NCBI RefSeq assembly: GCF_001426085.1
Contig: NZ_LMRR01000002.1
Coordinates: 153,038 to 217,037 of the forward strand
Reading direction: 5' to 3'
From: Rhodococcus sp. Leaf278
GTDB taxonomy: Bacteria; Actinomycetota; Actinomycetes; Mycobacteriales; Mycobacteriaceae
DNA: 64,000 nucleotides
The position numbers and the translations under genes are program-made. Position 1 is the first letter of the stretch, and every line of letters starts with the position of its first letter. Below the pieces are notes generated by a model. That model was not told the DNA's origin. It saw only the letters and a list, made by a program, of their open reading frames with translations, and did not search any database. Positions 58,301 through 64,000 of this stretch are shown here, piece by piece.

Positions 58301-61300
58301 CGACGGAGTCGATCTCACCGAGCTCGATGCGGAATCCGCGGATCTTGACCTGGAAGTCCGAGCGACCCACGTACTCGATCACGTTGCTGCCGTTGCTCTT
58401 GCGCCAGCGTACGACGTCACCTGTGCGATACATCCGGTCTCCGGCGTCGCCGAACGGATTCGCAACGAAACGCTCGGCCGTCAGCCCGTGCCGCCGGAGA
58501 TATCCCCGAGAGAGCTGAACACCGGCGAGATAGAGCTCGCCGGTGACGCCGAGCGGTACCGGACGCAGACGCGAATCCAGGACGTACGACGCCATGCCCC
58601 GGATGGGCCCGCCGATCGACAACAGGTCGCCGGGGCTCAGAGCGTCGCTGATGTTGGTCATGATGGTGGTCTCGGTCGGGCCGTAGCCGTTGAAGAACCG
58701 AACGTGAGTGGACCAGCGCTGCACCAGCTCCGGCGAGCACTGCTCACCGCCGGCGATCACGACCTCGAGACCGGTCACCGTGTCGGGATCGATCGAGGCC
58801 AGAACCGTCGGAGTCAGGAACGTGTGCGTTACCGACTCCCGCGTGATCAGCGCCTCGAGCTCGCCGCCGCCGTACGTGCGCGGTGGCGCGATCACCAGCG
58901 TGGCCGCGGAGGCAACCGCGAGAAGCAGTTCGAGAACCGACGCGTCGAAACTGGGCGACGCGAAGTGCAGCGCGCGGGATTGCTCGGTCAGCCCGTAGCG
59001 CTCACTCTGCTCGGCCGCGAAGTTGGCCAGCCCGCGATGCGTGACCACCACGCCCTTGGGCTTTCCGGTGGAGCCGGAAGTGTAGATGACGTATGCGGCG
59101 TCGTCGGTCTGCGCACGGCGGATCGAATCAGGCTGCACCACTGGGGCGTTCGACTGCGCGAGTGCGTCGACGACGATCCAGTCCACCTCGGTCGGCAGTG
59201 AGTCGACGACATCTGACGTCGTGAGCCCCATCCGTACGCCGGAGTCACCGAGCATGAAGCGAACTCGATCGTCCGGGTAGTCGGGATCGACGGGCACGAA
59301 GGCTGCGCCGGAGGCCGTCACGGCCCACACCGCGGTCACCGACGAGATGCTGCGGCGGGTGGCGACAGCCACCGTGGTGCCCGGTCCGACACCGCGACCC
59401 CGCAGAATCTCCGCGATAGCGGTGGACGTCTCGTCGAGCTCACGGTAGGTCACCTGATCGCTGCCCTGCGCCAGTGCAGTTCCGTCCGGGTTCGACGCGA
59501 CGGCATCGGCCATCAAATCCGCGAGGGTTCGTGGGGCGACGGTTCCCACCGGTCCGCGCAGCAGATCCTGCACCTCGCTGGGTGCCGACAACTCGATATC
59601 GCCCACCACCGTCTCGGCATCGGCCGCAACGGCAGCCAGCACCCGTACGAGTCGCGCCGAGATCTCGTCGACGGTCTCGGCATCGAACAAGTCTGTGGCG
59701 TAGGTGATCACGCCTGCCATACCGTCGGCGGTGCCGTCGGGCCGGGCCTGTTCGGACAGCGTGAACTGCATATCGAACTTTGCGCTCGTGTCCTCGATGT
59801 CGACACCGGCGATCGTCAGATCGGGCAGCGTCAGAGAACTCGTAGCCGGGTTCTGGAACGAGAGCGCAATCTGGAACAGGGGGTGCCGGGCTTGCGAACG
59901 TTCGGGGTTCAGCTGTTCCACCAGACGCTCGAACGGCACATCGGCATGCGCGAAGGCCTCCAGGTCCGCGTGCCGCACGGTGTTCAGAACGGTTGCGAAC
60001 TGGCTGCTCGGCTGCACGTCGGTCCGCAGCACGAGCGTGTTGACGAACATCCCGACGAGATCGTCGAGGGCAGCGTCCCCGCGGCCCGCGATCGGCGTAC
60101 CGATCACGACGTCGTCGGTGGCCGCCAATCGTGCCAACAACACGGCGAGCGCTGCGTGAACCACCATGAACAACGTCGAACCACTCTCGCGGGCGACCCG
60201 GCCGAGTGAGGCGTGCAGGGACGCGTCGATCTCGAAACGAGCCGCCGCTCCCCTGTTGCTGATCACCGGTGGACGAGGTCGGTCCGTGGGTAGATCCACT
60301 CGGTCGGGAATTCCGGCCAGCGTCCGAGTCCAGAAGTTCAACTGCTTCGAGAGCACCGACTCCGGGTCGGTCTCCTCGCCCAGCACCCGACGCTGCCACA
60401 GGGTGTAGTCCGCGTACTGCACGGCCAGATCCGACCAGCTCGGGGCGGCTCCCGCCGTGCGAGCCGAATACGCCACCGCAAGATCCCGCGCGAGCGGTCC
60501 CATCGAGAATGCGTCACCGCTGATGTGGTGCACCACCACGGCCAGTACGTGCTCGCGCGCGCCGAGTCGGTAGAGCCATGCTCTCAGCGGTACCTGGATC
60601 GTCACGTCGAACGGCATGCTCATGGCGTCGGCCAGAACCGCGACGAGTTCGTTCGACTCGACGGCAATGGGCGTGAGATCGGGCACCTCGATGCCGTCGG
60701 TCACCACCGATTGCCTTGCCCGACCATCGGTTTCGGGATACAGCGTCCGCAACGACTCGTGTCGATGCACGATGTCGGATACCGCTCCCTGGAGCGCGGC
60801 CACATCCAGGTCACCGGTCAGCGAGATCGCCAGCGGCAGATTGTCGGCGGCCGAAGTGGTGTCGAACTGGTTGAGGAACCACATCCGCTGCTGTGCGTAC
60901 GACAGCGGGATCTCCGCCGGACGCTCGACAGGCTCGAGCTTCGGAACGGCACGCTCGGACGACAACGCCGAGACCGCCGCAGCAAAAGCGGCGACAGTGG
61001 AGGCCTCGAACAGCGCTCGAACCGGAACACGCCATCCGGCGGCGACGCCCACTCGTGCGACGAGACGGGTGGCGATGAGGGAGTTCCCGCCCAGATCGAA
61101 GAAATCGTCGTCGAGTCCGACGCGGTCGACACCCAGAACATCGCCGAACGATGCCGCGACGATCTCTTCCACGGGTGTCGACGGTGCGCGGTACTGCCGG
61201 GTATCGATCGATGGGGACGGTAGTGCGCGACGGTCCAACTTGCCGCTCGAGTTCAACGGCAGTTCGCCGAGCACGACGACGGCACTCGGAATCATGTACG

Positions 61301-64000
61301 CAGGCAACAAGTTCTTGGCGAACTCGGTCACAGATGCACGATCCGGTGCGGCACCGACAGTGGGCACCACGTAGGCCACGAGCTGATCACCGGTGGCCGT
61401 CGGCACCACCAGCACGACGGCCTGGTTGACATCGGTAGAGGTGAGCAGCGCGGATTCGATGTCGCCGAGTTCGATGCGCTGGCCGCGGAACTTCACCTGG
61501 AAATCGCTGCGCCCGATGTAGTCGAGCACGCCGTTGGGTCGACGTCGAACCAGGTCGCCGGTGCGATACATCCGAGTGCCGGAACCGCTCACGTCGGCGA
61601 CGAATCGGTCGGATGTCAGATCCGGGCGGGCAACGTAGCCTCGGGCGAGTTGATCACCGACCAGATACAGCTCGCCCTGCACACCTGCCAGCACAGGGTG
61701 CAGTCGTCGGTCGAGTACCAGCGCGCCGACGTTCCACTCGGCCACACCGATGGGAACCGAGCCGCGCGAATCCGGCTCTGCGCGATGATGAGTCACCGAT
61801 ACCGCGGCCTCGGTGGGCCCGTAGAGATTGTGGACGCGTGCAGAGCTGACGCGACCGAGATCGATGACGGTCTCAGGCGGCAACGCTTCACCGATGACGA
61901 AGATGTCACGCAGCGTGGCGCATTCAGCGGCGCGTGCGTGCGCAGCGAACACGGTGAGCATCGACGGTACGAAGTCCGTGAGTGTCACCCCGTGCCGGGC
62001 AATCGACGCCGAGATGTACTCGGGGTCGCGATGGCCGTCCGGCGTCGCGAGAACGATACGACCCCCGGTACGGAGCGGCAGGAAGAAGCCCCACACCGAC
62101 ACGTCGAAGGTGGTTGCGGTCTTCTGAAAGTAGACGTCGGTGTCCGCCACGTCGTACTGTGCCGTCATCCACGCCAGCTGGTTCTCGACCGCGCGATGGG
62201 ACACCGCGACGCCCTTGGGGTTTCCGGTCGAGCCGGAGGTGAAGATGACATAGGCGGGACTGGCCGTGTGCAGGGGGCGTAACTCGTTGGCGCGCAGAGG
62301 AGAACCGTCGAGCGCCGAATCGAGGGTGTCGATCGCAATCGACTCCGGCACGGTTTCGTGCTGACGGGTCTCGTCGGGTTCGATGTTTGCGGCGCTGGTG
62401 AGCAGACACAACGGCTCAGCCGTGCCGAGGATGTGGGCTCTGCGTTCGCTCGGGAGATCAGGATCGATCGGCACGTAGGCACCGCCTGCTCGAACCACGG
62501 CGTAGATCGCCACCAGCAGGTCGATCGAGCGCCTGATGGACACGGCGACGAGCACCTCGGGGCCGACACCGTGCGAGATCAGGTGCCGCGCAAGCGCGTT
62601 GACCCGGTGGTCGAACTCCCTGTAGGTCAGGGTGACGTCCTCGAACGTCACCGCAGGCGAATCGGGAGTCGCGGATACCTGCTGTACGTAGGCGTCCAGG
62701 ATCGACCGGTCCGGCACCGCTACTGCATCGACGGCAGCGTGTTCGGTGGACAGTGCCCACTCGGCGGCGTCGAGCAGATCGACATCGCCCACCGGACGTG
62801 TCGGCGCATCGACGAGTCGAGCGAGCAGTCGGACGAAGCGGTCGGCGATCGCACGTACCGTCGCTTCGTCGAACAGATCTACCGCATAGGTGAACGTGCC
62901 TGCGAGAGCGTGCTCCTCGGTACCGGCGGCGCGGTCCTCCAGGACCAGTTGCAGGTCGAACTTCGCGACCACCTCACCGAAGTCCAGCGGGGAGACCGTC
63001 AGCTCCGGCAGTTCGAGTGTGCCTGTCGCCTGGTTCTGGAAGAACAGAGCGACCTGGAACAGCGGGTGCCGGTCGCCGGAGCGGATGGGGTCGAGCACCT
63101 CCACCAAACGCTCGAACGGGAGTTCGGCGTGCGCGAACGCCTGTAGATCGGCTTCGCGAACCTGGTCGAGCAGGTCCGAGAATGTGCGGGACGCATCGAC
63201 TGCGGTACGCAGAACGAGGGTGTTGACGAACATTCCGATCACGTCGTCGAGCGCCTGCTCACCTCGACCGGCAATCGGCGATCCGACGACGACGTCAGTG
63301 GAATCGGACAGGCGGGCGAGCAGCACCGCGAAGGCGGTGTGCACGACCATGAAGGGCGTGGCCCCGTGCTCGCGGGCCAGACGTCCGATCGCTGCGGTCG
63401 ACGCCGCGTCGATGTCGAATCCGAGTACCCGACCGACTCCGGACGGGTCGAGTGGGCGGCTGCGGTCGGTCGGCAGGTCGAGCTGATCCGGCAACCCCTC
63501 CAGGTTGTCCTTCCAGAACGAAATCTGCTGATGCGCAACGGACTCGGGATCGTCATCGGATCCGAGCACCTCGTGCTGCCACAGCGTGTAGTCGGCATAC
63601 TGCACTGCCAGTGGTTCCCAGCCGGGTGCATTCCCCGCGCTGCGAGCGGCGTAGGCCGTCATGATGTCTCGCACCATCGGCGCAACGGACGAGCCATCGG
63701 CGGTGATGTGGTGAGCCACGAGCACGAAGACGTAATGGTCGGTGCCCAGATGCAACAGGTGCAACCGGACCGGGACCTGCTGGGTCACATCGAACCCCGC
63801 CAAAGCCAGCTCCTGGACACGACGCGCGACCGCATCGGCCTCGATCGATTCGATCTCGAGCGCGACTCCGCTCTCGACTGCGTCCCGCACCATCTGGTAG
63901 CCGGTCCCGTCGACCTCGGGGTAGTACGTGCGCAGAGATTCGTGACGATCGACGACATCTCCGATCGCGGCGGACAGTGCCGGGACGTCGAGCATTCCGC
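52332..64000 (-). CDS. Nonribosomal peptide synthetase, last three modules with thioesterase (5' end off the right edge)
   Basis: About 3890 residues are visible and the frame is still open at 64000. Domain order with approximate positions: partial C (64000-62760, HHITADG near 63700), A1 (62710-61200), T1 (LGGNSL near 61090); C2 (60900-59600, HHISGDA near 60520), A2 (59520-58090), T2 (LGGDSI near 57940), epimerisation domain (57770-56430, HHLVVDG and FNYLGRV); C3 (56300-55000, HHILLDG near 55860), A3 (54870-53400), T3 (LGGNSL near 53260), thioesterase (53080-52340, GWSFGG near 52850). Codes read by eye: A1 DVWDFILVSK (unclear, serine-like frame), A2 DALFIGGIMK (aromatic-like), A3 DFWSVGMVHK (threonine). 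The product would end in a D-residue followed by Thr, released by the thioesterase. Confidence 0.95.
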   Translation of the reverse strand, partial: GMLDVPALSAAIGDVVDRHESLRTYYPEVDGTGYQMVRDAVESGVALEIESIEADAVARRVQELALAGFDVTQQVPVRLHLLHLGTDHYVFVLVAHHITADGSSVAPMVRDIMTAYAARSAGNAPGWEPLAVQYADYTLWQHEVLGSDDDPESVAHQQISFWKDNLEGLPDQLDLPTDRSRPLDPSGVGRVLGFDIDAASTAAIGRLAREHGATPFMVVHTAFAVLLARLSDSTDVVVGSPIAGRGEQALDDVIGMFVNTLVLRTAVDASRTFSDLLDQVREADLQAFAHAELPFERLVEVLDPIRSGDRHPLFQVALFFQNQATGTLELPELTVSPLDFGEVVAKFDLQLVLEDRAAGTEEHALAGTFTYAVDLFDEATVRAIADRFVRLLARLVDAPTRPVGDVDLLDAAEWALSTEHAAVDAVAVPDRSILDAYVQQVSATPDSPAVTFEDVTLTYREFDHRVNALARHLISHGVGPEVLVAVSIRRSIDLLVAIYAVVRAGGAYVPIDPDLPSERRAHILGTAEPLCLLTSAANIEPDETRQHETVPESIAIDTLDSALDGSPLRANELRPLHTASPAYVIFTSGSTGNPKGVAVSHRAVENQLAWMTAQYDVADTDVYFQKTATTFDVSVWGFFLPLRTGGRIVLATPDGHRDPEYISASIARHGVTLTDFVPSMLTVFAAHARAAECATLRDIFVIGEALPPETVIDLGRVSSARVHNLYGPTEAAVSVTHHRAEPDSRGSVPIGVAEWNVGALVLDRRLHPVLAGVQGELYLVGDQLARGYVARPDLTSDRFVADVSGSGTRMYRTGDLVRRRPNGVLDYIGRSDFQVKFRGQRIELGDIESALLTSTDVNQAVVLVVPTATGDQLVAYVVPTVGAAPDRASVTEFAKNLLPAYMIPSAVVVLGELPLNSSGKLDRRALPSPSIDTRQYRAPSTPVEEIVAASFGDVLGVDRVGLDDDFFDLGGNSLIATRLVARVGVAAGWRVPVRALFEASTVAAFAAAVSALSSERAVPKLEPVERPAEIPLSYAQQRMWFLNQFDTTSAADNLPLAISLTGDLDVAALQGAVSDIVHRHESLRTLYPETDGRARQSVVTDGIEVPDLTPIAVESNELVAVLADAMSMPFDVTIQVPLRAWLYRLGAREHVLAVVVHHISGDAFSMGPLARDLAVAYSARTAGAAPSWSDLAVQYADYTLWQRRVLGEETDPESVLSKQLNFWTRTLAGIPDRVDLPTDRPRPPVISNRGAAARFEIDASLHASLGRVARESGSTLFMVVHAALAVLLARLAATDDVVIGTPIAGRGDAALDDLVGMFVNTLVLRTDVQPSSQFATVLNTVRHADLEAFAHADVPFERLVEQLNPERSQARHPLFQIALSFQNPATSSLTLPDLTIAGVDIEDTSAKFDMQFTLSEQARPDGTADGMAGVITYATDLFDAETVDEISARLVRVLAAVAADAETVVGDIELSAPSEVQDLLRGPVGTVAPRTLADLMADAVASNPDGTALAQGSDQVTYRELDETSTAIAEILRGRGVGPGTTVAVATRRSISSVTAVWAVTASGAAFVPVDPDYPDDRVRFMLGDSGVRMGLTTSDVVDSLPTEVDWIVVDALAQSNAPVVQPDSIRRAQTDDAAYVIYTSGSTGKPKGVVVTHRGLANFAAEQSERYGLTEQSRALHFASPSFDASVLELLLAVASAATLVIAPPRTYGGGELEALITRESVTHTFLTPTVLASIDPDTVTGLEVVIAGGEQCSPELVQRWSTHVRFFNGYGPTETTIMTNISDALSPGDLLSIGGPIRGMASYVLDSRLRPVPLGVTGELYLAGVQLSRGYLRRHGLTAERFVANPFGDAGDRMYRTGDVVRWRKSNGSNVIEYVGRSDFQVKIRGFRIELGEIDSVVATYPGVDFVATLGRTLASGGTALVSYVRLQPGAHIDAADVREHVGKSLPAHMVPSAVVVVDEVPLTPVGKLDRNALPEPVFETAAGREPSTDTERALSEVFAEVLGVDTVGVDDSFFALGGDSIVSIQLVSRARARGLNFGPRDVFELRTVAALAEIVESGAAEVLEELPGGGVGTIPLTPAVGFMVERAGGFDRFTQNLALELPAGITENQIVATLTAVIDRHDMLRAVLQRDVEGAWVLHTREQGSVDVAAAVTRTAFDPGLGDEDRLNLAASALEGALSRLDPAAGRVVEFAWLDPASPSGERTDETGRLIVAAHHLVVDGVSWRIIVPDLISAWLQVSAGSVPALDAVGTSFRRWAHALVDNAGSDLRRAELPYWTSVLDRIEVPVGTRPFDPTVDLASTVRKVHIEVDEATTEALTTAIPTAFNAGVDDVLLAALSLAVARWRDERGTRSSSVLIRLEGHGREESLAPGADLSRTVGWFTGIYPVRLELETIDVGDAFSGGVAAGAVVKSVKEQLRSIPDKGLGYGLLRYMGDPAFAPPSAAHAQISFNYLGRVSAADIPEGMEKVGWIPAGDLGDLTGMPDVDAPAMAPIDINAVVVGGRLTADFGFPTTLLAESDVHALAEHWRDALTSIVEHGRHDGAGGLTPSDLPLVQLTQRDIEQVEAQLPSVRDIWPLSPLQNGLLFHASISEAATDVYTTQIQLHLGGDVDSERLHVAADRILERYSNLRTAYLRDETGNAVQVVVDSVGVPWRTVDLTVAEHDSTTADQLLSAEQALGFDMTAPPLIRFLLIRTAADRWTLGVTSHHILLDGWSMPILMKDLLVLYATRGETSVLPRVRPYRNFLAWLSTRDIDDSLDAWRRAFAGLDDPTLISQRGSADADSPEIAEKKFVLSGVDAARLSDRASELGVTMNTLVQVAWGVLLSRLLTRDDVVFGTTVSGRPAELDGIESMVGLFINTVPVRFTQDANASIEDLVHRTQRAQAELLDHHYVGLTDIQQTVGSAAVFDTLVVFESYPIDKSGLSAASSIDGMSVLGVDTKDATHYPLTMVVVADAEITFTLKYRADLVDVDAAESMTTRFARVLDSLADASRGADTAGSIDILDGAERAQVLEVWNGVTETVAAELDSEASDESLISLFEKQVSAAPDAVAVVFGDERVTYRELDVRADTLVGTLVDAGAGRETLVAIALPRGIELIVGLLAVLKSGAGYLPVDTSLPLDRARFMIEDARPTCVLTDRDGATSYAEFGVPVIAWEGAGVTEQPSVTRPDATRSGADLAYVIYTSGSTGTPKGVAVPNENVVRLFRNTDRTFDFGPGDVWTMFHSFAFDFSVWEIWGPLLHGGTLVVVDHATSRSPREFVELVAREGVTMLSQTPSAFYQFVDAERGASSSPTALRHIVFGGEALDPSKLTGWFDAHSVDAPLLSNMYGITETTVHVTHHEVRDVDENVRHPIGTAIDGLGTYVLDQGLRPVPVGVVGEVYVFGVQLARGYLGRAGLTVGRFVANPFQGVGARMYRTGDLAQWTPQGTLDYVGRADSQVQLRGFRIELGEVEAALLSAPGVAQAVAIVREDDHLGSRLIGYVVPDDQSVDLDHVRGHVAQSLASYMVPEALMALESLPLTVNGKLDRRALPDPQVRRIEFRAPATDLEADVAASVADVLGLDNVGLDDRFFELGGNSLLAAKLAARIRSRCGSAVPVQWVLTEPTVELLARRIDEEVGSATGGATADPLAAILPIRTGGDRPALFCIHPMIGLAWNYAALAETTAPGRPIYGVQLPQLRGASESPRTMVEQAELYAREMVRVQPTGPIHLLGWSFGGVLAHATAGALRAAGREVGVVAMLDSLPTVDEAVFTEEFADNLRALGIGGAGELTDLSSEATRRQVVDLVLAELDIFDELQVSNLYEDALASATKINGYSPVALEGDLLFFSAARDHPSAGDAALLWSPYVGGSIENVDVESTHANMTSAESLVVVGRALDAAMEAAEG

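Overview
The window reads as chromosome of a high-GC, mycolic-acid-type actinobacterium, most likely Rhodococcus or a close relative. Three things point there: the gene order ESX-4 locus, truA, rplQ, rpoA, rpsD, rpsK, rpsM, rpmJ, infA, map, adk, secY is the one known around the ribosomal protein cluster of Mycobacterium and Rhodococcus; many genes start with GTG or TTG and overlap by ATGA/TGATG; and actinobacterial families such as mycosin, the Ecc proteins and WXG100 proteins are present. No tRNA, rRNA, CRISPR array or transposase was recognised.

Layout. 1-11.9 kb: an ESX-4-type type VII secretion locus (Rv3446c-like partial gene, eccC, eccD, mycP, eccB, eccE) with a luciferase-like oxidoreductase between the divergent eccC and eccD. 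11.9-17.4 kb: an FMN reductase, truA and the alpha operon (infA, rpmJ, rpsM, rpsK, rpsD, rpoA, rplQ); L17 carries an unusual C-terminal domain. 17.7-24.3 kb: a family 2 glycosyltransferase, map-adk-secY, and the distal spc operon (rpsH, rplF, rplR, rpsE, rpmD, rplO).

The S10-spc cluster is cut by two accessory blocks. Block A (24.7-30.2 kb, between rpsN and rpsH) holds two WXG100 proteins, a 400-residue polymorphic toxin ending in a colicin E3-type 16S rRNA nuclease domain, three intact cloacin-immunity-like genes plus two degenerate pieces, then a glutamine-synthetase-like enzyme coupled to a papain-like protein. Block B (32.0-39.1 kb, between rplN and rpsQ) holds a tightly overlapping operon of a DUF559-type nuclease, a winged-helix-like protein, a 1047-residue AAA + HerA double ATPase and a TerD-AIM24 fusion, followed by a second glycosyltransferase. 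Terminator hairpins close the interrupted ribosomal units, and the units that restart after the interruptions (rplN and rpsH) share a nearly identical promoter element.

44.5-64 kb: after rpsJ comes a hotdog-fold protein, then an apparent biosynthetic cluster: a prephenate-dehydrogenase-like protein with Asn in place of the usual catalytic-region His, an AurF-like diiron N-oxygenase, a Drr-like ABC exporter of three genes, a third glycosyltransferase, a secreted lipase, and on the opposite strand the last three modules of an NRPS (C-A-T, C-A-T-E, C-A-T-TE) that runs off the right edge. The prephenate-dehydrogenase-like / AurF-like pairing suggests a peptide with a p-amino- or p-nitro-phenyl unit, which is inference.

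How the parts may work together: the ESX-4 apparatus at the left is the nearest candidate exporter for the WXG100/rRNase toxin of block A, and the small paralogous genes would protect the producer. Block B looks like a nucleic-acid-processing defence or stress module. The essential genes around both blocks are intact.
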